Positions 7,801 to 14,333 of a stretch of 30,423 bases of DNA are shown here, piece after piece. Each line of letters starts with the position of its first letter. Positions within the stretch are counted from its first letter, which is position 1. Source of the stretch: an uncultured Oxalobacteraceae bacterium (lineage in GTDB: Bacteria; Pseudomonadota; Gammaproteobacteria; Burkholderiales; Burkholderiaceae). The position numbers and the translations under genes are program-made. The stretch lies in the NCBI GenBank assembly GCA_946480015.1, contig CAMLIL010000071.1:1-30423 (forward strand), written 5' to 3'. The notes beneath the pieces were generated by a model. That model had not been told where the DNA came from. It worked only from the letters and a program-made list of their open reading frames with translations, and did no database searches.

Positions 7801-9916
7801 CGCTGGAAATCAGCATGCGGAATATGCGCGCGACGCACTGGGTCTGCTCCAGGCCATCGTCACCGCCGACGGTGCAGTGCGATATGCCTTCGATGCTGTC
7901 GGCCAGCTTGTCGCCGTCTCGTCCGGGCACGCGGACCTGCGCTTTGCCTACGATGGAGCCGGGCAGCTGATCGACGAGCGCGTGCGCTATCGCCTGCCTT
8001 TCGCTGGCGCCGCCGGGCAGGAGACCGATCCGGTTTTTACGCTGAATCATGCTTACGACGAGTTGGGCAATCGCATCCAGACCACCTTGCCCAATGGGCG
8101 GCGTGTCGACACATTGCGATACGGTTCAGGCCACTGGCACGGTACGCTCTGGCAGGGCCGGACGCTGGTTGACCTGGAGCATGACCGCCTGCATCGGGAA
8201 AACCAGCGGCACTTGGGCAGCGGCATCGACCGTCTGACGGAAGAACGTACCTATGATCCGGCGTCGCGCCTGACGTCCATGGTATTGCGCGCAGGCGCGC
8301 AGCGGCTGCGCGAGCGCCGGTATTCGTACGACCTCGGCGGCAACCTGACGGCCATCGACGACGCCCGTCACGGCCGCATACGCTACGCCTACGATCCGTT
8401 GGGGCAACTGCTTGCCGCCACACAGACTGGTTTGCATGAGACGTTTGCCTTTGATCCTGCCGGAAATCTGCTTGATCGTCCTCGTGATGCCAGGACGACG
8501 GATTCGAGTGAACGTGCGAGCGGGCGCGATCTGGTCGAACAACCAGGGGTGGACGCTCCCCGGCCCTTACTTCCAAAGGTAACGCACAATCTTCTGCAGC
8601 GTTATCTTGGCGTGAGCTATACCTATGATGTGCAGGGGAATGTGGTGTCCCGACGGCAGGAAATGGTGGCAAGCCGCAATGACGAAGGTGTGCTGTCGTT
8701 TGAATATGACGCCGAAAATCAGCTTGTCGCCACCGTCCGCACATTTGCCCGGCACCGGGTCGTAGCACGCTACCTGTACGATCCGTTCGGTAGGCGGATC
8801 GCCAAGCACGTGCATGAAGAGGCGGTGACCGGCAACAATCGTAACGATGATGGCGGCGTGAGTGCCACCGGTGCGGCGGCGACGCTATTCGTTTGGGACG
8901 GAGACGTCCTGGCGCAAGAGATCGATGCGCGGTCGGACACGACCTATCTCTACGAACCCGGCAGTTTCGTGCCCTTGGCGCGTATCTCCTCCCCGGCTCA
9001 TTCGCACGCCTGCACGGCCGGGCAAAATGCGATTGCCGAAGTGTTCGAGTGGGGGCTACCGCTTCCCCCGGACGAACCGCACGCGCATGTCGATGCATGG
9101 CGTGTCCAGATGGCAGCCCAGAAGGAGTCGCTGCATCGCGCTGCGCGGGAAGAGACTTTGGCCTTCGCCGAGCAGCGTGCGGAGAAGGATGTCGTCCACT
9201 ACTACCTGTGTGATCACCTCGGCACGCCTCTTGAGCTTGTTGATGGTGACGGCACGCCGGTGTGGAGCGTGCGCTATCGGGCGTGGGGTGGCATTTTCTC
9301 GATCGATGCGGATGCGGTGAGCCAGCCGCTGCGGTTTCAGGGGCAGTACGCGGACGCGGAGACAGGTCTCCATTACAACCGTTTCAGGTACTATGACCCG
9401 CATATGGGGCGCTTCCTTAGTCAGGATCCGATACGCCTCGGTGGCGGTGAAAATCTTTATCAATACGGGCCCAACCCTGTCTGGTGGGTCGATCCGCTTG
9501 GATTGGCGGCTGGCGGTGGCGGTGCTTATATGTTCGAAACATTGCACAACCGAGCCTACGTGGGGAAGGGACCTTACCAGCGTTATATGAATTCAACTAA
9601 GCAGCGCACGCCAGGGGCGAACAATGGGGTGGACCGCGGGGTTCACATGGACACGAAATCGCCCTGTTCGCGTGTGACGGAGGCGCAGTATGCTGAAATG
9701 GTTGAGCACGAAGCGATGGTCGCCTACGAAGCTAGATTTGGCTCGGGAACGCTCTTAAACTCCGTTGCATCTCCGGGCAAGAAGCGTCTCGATCCGAATC
9801 ATGCAAAGGGCAAGACCAATTTGAAAAACTGTCCAGGTATTGACCTTGCCGCGCAAGCGGATGGCGCGTTGCTATTGCAAAAATTGCTAGGCAAGGCACG
9901 CGGTACTGGGTTGTAA
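4865..9916 (+). CDS. rhs: PAAR-like/Rhs effector with GIY-YIG nuclease tip
   Basis: A 1683-residue polymorphic toxin. Residues 1-115 resemble the PAAR-like DUF4150 domain, which caps the VgrG spike. A Gly/Ala-rich hydrophobic region follows (about 175-226), then a Lys/Pro-rich linker (about 275-335) and the Rhs start TGEEILYQTDFALEGPTPLEW. YD repeats fill about 700-1400 and would build the shell. The core ends with the conserved GRFLSQDPIRLGGGENLYQYG and DPLGL (1543-1547), the usual self-cleavage site, leaving a 136-residue tip. In the tip, AYMF (Tyr1555), YVGKG (Tyr1565, Gly1567), Arg1573 and EHEAMVAYEARF (Glu1614) match the order and spacing of the GIY-YIG/URI nuclease active site as in UvrC. 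The likely role is DNA or RNA cleavage in the target cell. Start at ATG 4865, six bases after the DUF2169 stop, without a good ribosome site, so probably coupled. The tip is lower in GC than the shell, as expected for a swapped module. Confidence 0.92.
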   Translation: MAHETVTKSQRFYCVSLSPDICKTPVGNSVVPIPYNITGEFKDAQAVSKDVKTHSEPVFLHDKSFIPSVKGDERGTLGGIKSGTFMKRVESLQFSPTKGSNGTHTIQESRLVWMNDRNTMGRVLERQVQAPRPRLKIFGKEVPASLQDAAQMYKDNYSASLHQFGGDAMDVGGKIGMGSAALGAAGAGVAATGVGLPVAAVMEAGAAAGGVTGGAVAGTGFVVDTGATVADKAADFILSGKMPDVMGVATGIVVNAAENFVFKKISGAGSFLKKLFKKKDVPGKTPAPPKKAPPPDKGNHDDGSNGGKVKQEKRPKQDKPADCCPKNTAPGGKSAKTTKPAHIGTGEEILYQTDFALEGPTPLEWLRTYRSGSETEDWSVLGARWASPYTASLSVCARGVVYHDATGRPVRLPALANGEEYRSASEGFLLRHDGQDSYSLTWHDGTIDSFGSPVDGVLPHGYDGVNAMLAPRAALGTRRLRLGARVQRDGSGFDVQWRDGAAPGEVLLRVATRDGLVVEALRAELLPEELHSKVVLPPRIGRLEQVLADGSRLLHASYRYACEEITGVDQEGGTAQHFPPRCHLVAHSEVEGAVRTYAYLHQLLVSYVNYAGLAFHLDWTSLEALRERWAGNSTPADVLAARYPINADNSYRARVVRSADADGVGETRLDYVDEDSTRVTEADGAVFLYRFNASWLATEVARIDRDGTSRTLGRRVWDRDGRLKSDSDALGNDTRYGYDDAGNLITVTDAKGQTTRIGFDVHNQPVTVTDPLGHTSKRSYDSAGRLLESRDPLGRVTTYAYDGKGRLQRVRDARGGVNRLTYDAAGRMVEYVDCSQNASRFDYDSKNQLTASVDAAGNKTLRHYDARGRLTMLSHPDGGTERFGYDVEGNLLEHTDQKGMVTRYAYNGYNLPVERRDPLGQTLRYEYDRALRLIALVNQNGESYRFTYDDDGRLASETGFDGKTTGYTYDRAGHLTARTAGNQHAEYARDALGLLQAIVTADGAVRYAFDAVGQLVAVSSGHADLRFAYDGAGQLIDERVRYRLPFAGAAGQETDPVFTLNHAYDELGNRIQTTLPNGRRVDTLRYGSGHWHGTLWQGRTLVDLEHDRLHRENQRHLGSGIDRLTEERTYDPASRLTSMVLRAGAQRLRERRYSYDLGGNLTAIDDARHGRIRYAYDPLGQLLAATQTGLHETFAFDPAGNLLDRPRDARTTDSSERASGRDLVEQPGVDAPRPLLPKVTHNLLQRYLGVSYTYDVQGNVVSRRQEMVASRNDEGVLSFEYDAENQLVATVRTFARHRVVARYLYDPFGRRIAKHVHEEAVTGNNRNDDGGVSATGAAATLFVWDGDVLAQEIDARSDTTYLYEPGSFVPLARISSPAHSHACTAGQNAIAEVFEWGLPLPPDEPHAHVDAWRVQMAAQKESLHRAAREETLAFAEQRAEKDVVHYYLCDHLGTPLELVDGDGTPVWSVRYRAWGGIFSIDADAVSQPLRFQGQYADAETGLHYNRFRYYDPHMGRFLSQDPIRLGGGENLYQYGPNPVWWVDPLGLAAGGGGAYMFETLHNRAYVGKGPYQRYMNSTKQRTPGANNGVDRGVHMDTKSPCSRVTEAQYAEMVEHEAMVAYEARFGSGTLLNSVASPGKKRLDPNHAKGKTNLKNCPGIDLAAQADGALLLQKLLGKARGTGL

Positions 9917-9932
9917 TTTATAGGAGTTTTGA

Positions 9933-10859
9933 ATGACGAGAGATATTTGCGGAATTGCTTTTAATGAAATGCCTAACTCCATGTGGACTGACAACAGGGC
10001 GTTAACTATCTTTGATACCGAAGACGCTGAGCAAAGTTTTCGTTTTGGAACTGTGGATATCGCGCGCTTCGTCGGCGTGTTTTCAGAGTTCAAGTGTGCT
10101 GCGCTTTCAGTCACCGTAGCTGAACCGCCTAAGGGCAAGTTCGATCTCGATTTGGTGGCCCATCCGGAACACGTTCGTCGCTTTCATATTGATGCGCATC
10201 ACTACCCAATACAGGTGGGCTATACCGAGGGCAAGACTTATTTTCCTAATTTGCAGGCGCTTTTGATCCGTGGCGAATGTCCTGACAGTTTTCCTGATCT
10301 AAGCGGCAATCACAAACTGACGCAATTGACGATTCAGTACGATAAACATTTCGTTAAACGCTGGGAAACGCTCCCTCAAATAAACGATCTGACCATCTAT
10401 GACTATGACGAGCCAGACCTGAGATCGCTCAGCGGTTTGCATGGCGTCGTCAGGCTGAAGATCGTGCAAGGGAAAATGAAAAGCCTCGATGGCCTAGAGT
10501 CGCTTCCCAAGCTGCAAACGCTCTTCATCTCCACAGCCGGAAAATTGACTGATCTGGGAGCGATCATTCGTGCGCCACATTTGCAAAATATTATGTTCGA
10601 GCAGTACAGGAAAGTTGTGGATTGGTCGTTCCTGTCGAAAAATCAAAACTTACGTCATCTCGCACTGGACACGGTAGAGTCCGTCGATTTCAGATTAAGC
10701 TTGCCGAAGTTGGCATTCCTTTACGCGAAAAAAGTTGCAACACGTAAAAATAAAGGTTTCCTTTTTGAAACCGAAGGACGCTATGAAAATACCCAACCGC
10801 ACGGGATAGACGTCAACTATATACCAGATCACGATGCTTTCTATCAAGCTATAAGCTAA
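9933..10859 (+). CDS. leucine-rich-repeat protein, probable cognate immunity protein
   Basis: A 308-residue cytoplasmic protein with no signal peptide. Its central and C-terminal parts show irregular leucine-rich repeats of roughly 20-25 residues: KLTQLTIQYD, INDLTIYDYD, GVVRLKIVQG, LPKLQTLFIS, HLQNIMFEQ, NLRHLALDT and LPKLAFLYAKK. The gene starts 16 bases after the rhs stop with a clear AGGAG (9922-9926) six bases before the ATG, the strongest ribosome site in the island, as one expects for an antitoxin that must be made in good amount. It is much lower in GC than the Rhs shell, like the toxin tip, so the two probably arrived together. LRR proteins are known among polymorphic-toxin immunity proteins. 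The pairing with this tip is inferred from position alone; I do not recognise a named immunity family. Confidence 0.75.
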   Translation: MTRDICGIAFNEMPNSMWTDNRALTIFDTEDAEQSFRFGTVDIARFVGVFSEFKCAALSVTVAEPPKGKFDLDLVAHPEHVRRFHIDAHHYPIQVGYTEGKTYFPNLQALLIRGECPDSFPDLSGNHKLTQLTIQYDKHFVKRWETLPQINDLTIYDYDEPDLRSLSGLHGVVRLKIVQGKMKSLDGLESLPKLQTLFISTAGKLTDLGAIIRAPHLQNIMFEQYRKVVDWSFLSKNQNLRHLALDTVESVDFRLSLPKLAFLYAKKVATRKNKGFLFETEGRYENTQPHGIDVNYIPDHDAFYQAIS

Positions 10860-10944
10860 TACCAGGGCGATTGGGGATGTAGCGCGGGCTTTCCGAGGTT
10901 TTCCATCAGCAGAACAGAAAATGTCGCAAAAGCGATAAAAGTAA

Positions 10945-10971
10945 GCGCAGCGAAAGGTGGTCTTGCTGCGC
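10945..10971. terminator. hairpin after the immunity gene
   Basis: A perfect 7-base inverted repeat, GCGCAGC / GCTGCGC, with a 13-base loop, lies 85 bases after the LRR gene stop. It has no T-run, so it is at best a weak or factor-dependent terminator. The surrounding 10860-11118 otherwise holds no convincing gene. Confidence 0.25.
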
Positions 10972-11118
10972 ATTCTCCAAAGTACTTCTCCCATCATGCG
11001 CCGGAACGCGAGAAATCGCAGTAGAGTTTCCTCGACTTTTTGTGAGTCTTCAGACGCGACGCGATGCGACTAAGTGCGCAGTAGCCGAATCTTCTAATCG
11101 ATAGACGAATTCCACTTT

Positions 11119-11613
11119 ATGACAGCCTTCACAATACCTTTTGCCGGAGAGCTCGACTTCGGGCCGTCGATTGATAACTACTGGGAATTCGATATCGATT
11201 CTCCGCTTGGTTCAATTGTGCTTGGCTTCAGCTTGAAGAGCGGGCAGCTTGCGGAAGGCTTGCACAAGACAGCGAACATATTCGCTGACATTCAATCCTT
11301 GGACCGAACAGCGCGCGAAGGCATACGCGCCGACTACATCAGGGAGCCGTCCAACAGCGAGTATTTTGTAAACTATCACCTGGAACAGTATTCAACAGAG
11401 GAATTGGCTGAATTTTTCGGCACCAATAAGGACGAACTTGGGCTCGAGGAACTACTTGACGCATTAAGCTTAAAGGCAATCAGGTTCAACCTGGGAGATG
11501 ACGATGGATTTGCCGTTCTCGACTATAAGTTCCGAGAATTGGAGAACGACCAGATCTTGGTGGTATATCTCAACTCCTCCGGCGTAGTGGAATCGGTGCA
11601 GATGGAAAGCTAG
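11119..11613 (+). CDS. DUF2004-like protein, probable orphan immunity protein
   Basis: A 164-residue acidic cytoplasmic protein. The start (ITIPFAGELDF-like block, then YWEFDID), the helix-rich middle (EYFVNYHLEQYSTEELAEFF) and especially the end (FAVLDYKFREL, then ILVVYLNSSGVVESVQMES) match what I recall of the DUF2004 family, whose members often sit beside toxin genes. It is about as low in GC as the LRR gene. It has no toxin directly upstream: 259 bases without a recognisable toxin separate it from the LRR gene, and the next DNA to the right is decayed vgrG. It is therefore probably an orphan immunity gene left after an earlier toxin tip was lost or displaced, still giving resistance. No good ribosome site is visible before the ATG at 11119, so the start is uncertain. 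Confidence 0.65.
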   Translation: MTAFTIPFAGELDFGPSIDNYWEFDIDSPLGSIVLGFSLKSGQLAEGLHKTANIFADIQSLDRTAREGIRADYIREPSNSEYFVNYHLEQYSTEELAEFFGTNKDELGLEELLDALSLKAIRFNLGDDDGFAVLDYKFRELENDQILVVYLNSSGVVESVQMES

Positions 11614-11762
11614 CTAGCAAGGCAGCTCAATGCTCGAATCCTCGCGGGACGCTGCCGGTACCTGCGCAATCTACCGGACTTAAGCAAAATCCGGCCTCGC
11701 AACTGCCCGGCATCTCAAAATAATAGTTGACCAATGCGCCGCTTCGCGAGGCCGCCGCTCTG

Positions 11763-12308
11763 TGGAAGAAGCCGAGGCGGCCGGCAAGCAATTCAACGGC
11801 AGTGGCAATAACCGCAGCGTCATGCCGGGGCGTTGGTTTCGTCTGACGGGCCACGTCGACGCGAGCGACCGCCGGGACGATGCGCAGGCACGCGAATTTC
11901 TGATTACGGAAGCGAGCCACAGCGCTTCCAATAATTACCACGTTCGCACGACCGAAGAGTCGCAGCGGCAGCAGCCGCAGCGTCACGATCGGTCGCATAA
12001 AGACGGAAACCGTGGCGCTGGCCAAAATGCTGACGATCGGCGGCGCCTACCAGACCACCGTCGGGGCGGCGATGAACACCTCAGTCGCCTTGATGCAGGC
12101 CGAGCAGGTTAAGCTATCCAAGAGTGTCGCCGTGGGCCAGAAAATCAGCTTCACGGCGGGCGAGGAATTCCGCATCGAGGTTGGCGACAGCAGCTTCGTG
12201 ATGAAGAAGGACGGACGCATCGAGATCACGGGCAAGGAGATCATCATCAAGGGTTCCAGGAAGGTCGAGCTACATGGTGACGACGTCGACACCAATCCCA
12301 AAGGCTGA
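11763..12308 (+). pseudogene. decayed vgrG copy
   Basis: Two fragments of the intact vgrG lie here in the original order. 11763-11963 matches 2050-2250 (about 96 percent), and 11972-12308 matches 3035-3371 (about 99 percent). The roughly 780 bases between them in the intact gene, including the OB-fold and needle repeats, are missing. The two fragments are in different reading frames, so they cannot make a joined protein. The second fragment alone stays open from a GTG at 12012 to the original stop and would encode the last 98 residues of VgrG, but nothing suggests it is translated. Just before the first fragment, 11614-11762 has no recognisable gene. Confidence 0.88.
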
Positions 12309-12377
12309 TCGTCTTGTTGCCAATCATTCCCAGACTGCGTTTCGACAAGCGCACCGATGTCGACGTCCTCCATTTCG
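11972..12377 (+). repeat. direct repeat B, decayed copy
   Basis: The second copy of the 406-base repeat at 3035-3440, in direct orientation. The distance between the copies is 8.9 kb and includes the DUF2169, rhs, LRR and DUF2004 genes. Confidence 0.9.
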
Positions 12378-12435
12378 GGAGAACTGGTGCCTGCCGGGTT
12401 CGGATTCGCGGGCCATGGCTGGGTGCCGCGCCGCG
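12314..12435 (+). pseudogene. decayed DUF2169 copy
   Basis: The TTG-initiated start of the DUF2169 gene is repeated at 12314-12377 (matching 3377-3440), joined directly to 12378-12435, which matches 4310-4367 and encodes a version of the GELVPAGFGF segment. About 870 bases of the intact gene are missing between these parts, and the junction shifts the frame, so the product would be scrambled after about 22 residues. Similarity fades after 12435. Confidence 0.85.
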
Positions 12436-12468
12436 TCGCTGGCCAGCCACGTTCCACTCCACCGTCAC

Positions 12469-12759
12469 ATGTCCAAATTACCGCAGTTCGGTCACGCCGC
12501 GTCTCTGGCACTACCGGTCCAGGTTCCCAGCCCGGTACATGAAGACGCAACATCTTGGCCCGATTTGCGGGACATGCATATAGGTAAGTGGTGGAGAAAT
12601 GCGCTCAGCCTCATGCTCATCAGCGCAGGCGCTACGATTTTCCGCTGGCACGAGAACTGGCTGGCATTGCCGTTCTTTCTATACCTGGGATATCTAATCT
12701 TCAAGGTAGGCCATAGCGCAATTCAGCTCCCGCACCGCCTGTTCCGACGACTTCGGTAA
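12469..12759 (+). CDS. possible small two-helix membrane protein
   Basis: An open frame of 96 codons from ATG 12469, or 61 codons from ATG 12574. Its C-terminal half has two hydrophobic stretches, NALSLMLISAGATIF and LALPFFLYLGYLIFKVG, followed by a basic tail LPHRLFRRLR. This arrangement looks like a real small membrane protein, but neither ATG has a good ribosome site and the frame opens inside the decayed DUF2169 copy. It may be the remnant of a longer gene or of another immunity protein. I do not recognise a family. The following 12760-12888 shows nothing else. Confidence 0.3.
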   Translation: MSKLPQFGHAASLALPVQVPSPVHEDATSWPDLRDMHIGKWWRNALSLMLISAGATIFRWHENWLALPFFLYLGYLIFKVGHSAIQLPHRLFRRLR

Positions 12760-12888
12760 CGACGGTCACGTAGCCTCTGAGAAAGCAATACCACGGCCGC
12801 AGGCGCAGGCTAAAACCGGACGCATACCTTTGCCAAACGGCGAAGTTATGGGTATTGGCACACAGACGTATATTAAGACTAGAAAAAC

Positions 12889-12964
12889 TGGTGCGGCTGG
12901 CGGGGATCGAACCCACGACCCTTGGCTTCGGAGGCCAATACTCTATCCACTGAGCTACAGCCGC
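12889..12964 (-). tRNA. tRNA-Arg(CCG)
   Basis: On the minus strand a full cloverleaf can be drawn: acceptor GCGGCTG with CAGCCGC, a D arm, anticodon stem TTGGC/GCCAA around loop CTCCGAA (anticodon CCG, reading CGG), a T arm with TTCGATC, and an encoded CCA at the 3' end (12889-12891). The gene is 76 bases long. Its 3' end faces the end of the toxin island. A short T-run follows on the transcribed side (12883-12887), which may help stop transcription. Confidence 0.95.
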
Positions 12965-12990
12965 ATTGAGGGAAAATGCGCGGAGAGCGA

Positions 12991-13019
12991 AGAATACCGG
13001 TTTTCCTCTCTTGCGTCTA
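12991..13019 (-). promoter_or_regulatory. candidate tRNA-Arg promoter
   Basis: On the minus strand TAGACG (complement of 13014-13019) and TATTCT (complement of 12991-12996) are 17 bases apart, four of six matches each to the sigma-70 hexamers. A GC-rich stretch lies between the -10 and the tRNA, as is typical of stringently controlled stable-RNA promoters. The start point would be about 20 bases before the tRNA. Confidence 0.5.
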
Positions 13020-13046
13020 TGGAAAGACGCCAGCGCCGCCGGCAAG

Positions 13047-13075
13047 TTCCAAAACCGCCCGGTTGCGTCTATAAT
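13047..13075 (+). promoter_or_regulatory. candidate cytochrome c promoter
   Basis: A perfect TATAAT at 13070-13075 is preceded by TTCCAA at 13047-13052 with 17-base spacing. It sits 83 bases before the cytochrome c ATG and back to back with the tRNA promoter. The -35 is weak. Confidence 0.5.
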
Positions 13076-13158
13076 CGCGGGTTTGACATGGGTTTATACC
13101 TTGCCAAGTCAAATCGAAACGCCTGCAGCCCTTTCGAACTTCCCGCACTAAGGACATC

Positions 13159-14007
13159 ATGAGCGACGCACACAACGAACACGAATCCGCCATCCGTACA
13201 CCGAAGCAGCTCGTCGCTGCTGTGGCCGGCTTCTTTCTGGTCACCGTCATCGGCATTATTTTGCTGGTGCAATTCGTGACCACTACCAAGCTCACCGGTG
13301 CCGGTACCGACAGCCAGTCGGCCGAAGCGGTCGCGGCGCGTCTGCGCCCTGTGGCGGATGAAGGCTATACCCTCAAGGACGTGAACGCGCCGAAAGTGCT
13401 GCAATCCGGTGAAGCGGTCTACACTGCAGTGTGCGCCGCCTGCCATACCTCGGGTGCCGCAGGCGCTCCCAAGATGGGCGATGCGGGCAGCTGGAAAGCC
13501 CGTATTGCACAAGGGTACGACACGCTGGTGGCGCATGCCATTTCAGGCATCCGCGCCATGCCGGCCAAGGGCGGCAATCCCGACCTGGACGATGTCGAAG
13601 TCGCCCGCGCCGTGGCCTTCCTGGCCAATAAAGGCGGCGCCAGCTTCAAGGAACCGGCTGCACCCGCCGTACCTGCCGCTGCCGCACCTGCTGCCGCCGC
13701 CGAAGCTGCACCGGCCGCCGCGCCAGCCCCAGCAGCTGCCGCTGCGCCAGTGGCCGCCGCCGATGGCAAGAAGACTTTCGAAACCACTTGCATCGCCTGT
13801 CACGGCGCCGGCATCGCCGGTGCGCCCAAGTTTGGCGACAAGGCTGCCTGGGCCCCCCGCGTCAAGCAAGGCGCCGCTGTCCTGTACGAGCACGCACTCA
13901 AAGGCTTCCAGGGCAAGGCCGGGGTAATGCCAGCCAAAGGCGGCTCGAGCGCGTCGGATGAAGAAGTCAAAGCTGCCGTGGATTATATGGCCGCTGCTGC
14001 AAAATAA
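13159..14007 (+). CDS. membrane-anchored dihaem cytochrome c (c5-like)
   Basis: A 282-residue protein with one N-terminal membrane anchor (about residues 20-42) that places the rest in the periplasm. It has two class I cytochrome c domains, with haem-binding CAACH (Cys92, Cys95, His96) and CIACH (Cys211, Cys214, His215). Each domain has a MPAKGG segment that would give the axial Met. The domains are similar (GAPKMGD / GAPKFGD) and joined by an Ala/Pro-rich linker at about 165-200, so they look like an internal duplication. The likely role is electron transfer between the bc1 complex and terminal oxidases or other periplasmic acceptors. The ATG at 13159 follows AAGGA with a short four-base spacing. 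It stands alone with its own promoter and a hairpin terminator. Confidence 0.9.
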   Translation: MSDAHNEHESAIRTPKQLVAAVAGFFLVTVIGIILLVQFVTTTKLTGAGTDSQSAEAVAARLRPVADEGYTLKDVNAPKVLQSGEAVYTAVCAACHTSGAAGAPKMGDAGSWKARIAQGYDTLVAHAISGIRAMPAKGGNPDLDDVEVARAVAFLANKGGASFKEPAAPAVPAAAAPAAAAEAAPAAAPAPAAAAAPVAAADGKKTFETTCIACHGAGIAGAPKFGDKAAWAPRVKQGAAVLYEHALKGFQGKAGVMPAKGGSSASDEEVKAAVDYMAAAAK

Positions 14008-14016
14008 GTTGTTGAT

Positions 14017-14061
14017 AAGGACTGCGGCATACGTGCCGCCGGTCCTTTGCGCGAACGCAAA
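14017..14061 (+). terminator. tandem hairpins after cytochrome c
   Basis: AAGGAC-T-GCGGCA (14017-14029) pairs with TGCCGC-CG-GTCCTT (14034-14047) around a TACG loop. This is followed at once by a second perfect hairpin, TTTGCG-CGAA-CGCAAA (14046-14061), which shares two bases with the first. There is no long T-run. It lies 10 bases after the stop codon and probably ends or stabilises the cytochrome transcript. The rest of 14062-14333 shows no gene; it should hold the promoter of the lipoprotein gene, but I see no convincing hexamers. Confidence 0.6.
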
Positions 14062-14333
14062 GTCTCATTAGATCCGCCCCCCGCAGACCGCAAACAAGTG
14101 AACTTCGGCTAAGTTTGCCAGTCGAACAAACCACTTGATCACCATGCTATTGCCGGTATTCTGCCGACAACAGTACCCAACTCCTGCGATGCCACAGCGG
14201 CAACTTAACTGTTGTTTTGCGTGATTTGGCGCAAATACGACAAAATTATTTCCTTCCGGAATTGATTGATCAGGGTAAAGTATTTCTTACTGGATTCAAC
14301 CAGATGGCCTTGCAAATCAATTTTGGGAATAAG

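Noticed and set aside
12889..12964. tRNA-Arg 3' end as an attachment site for the toxin island
   Set aside because: The tRNA 3' end faces the island, but I find no second copy of its 3' sequence at the other side and no integrase gene in the window.
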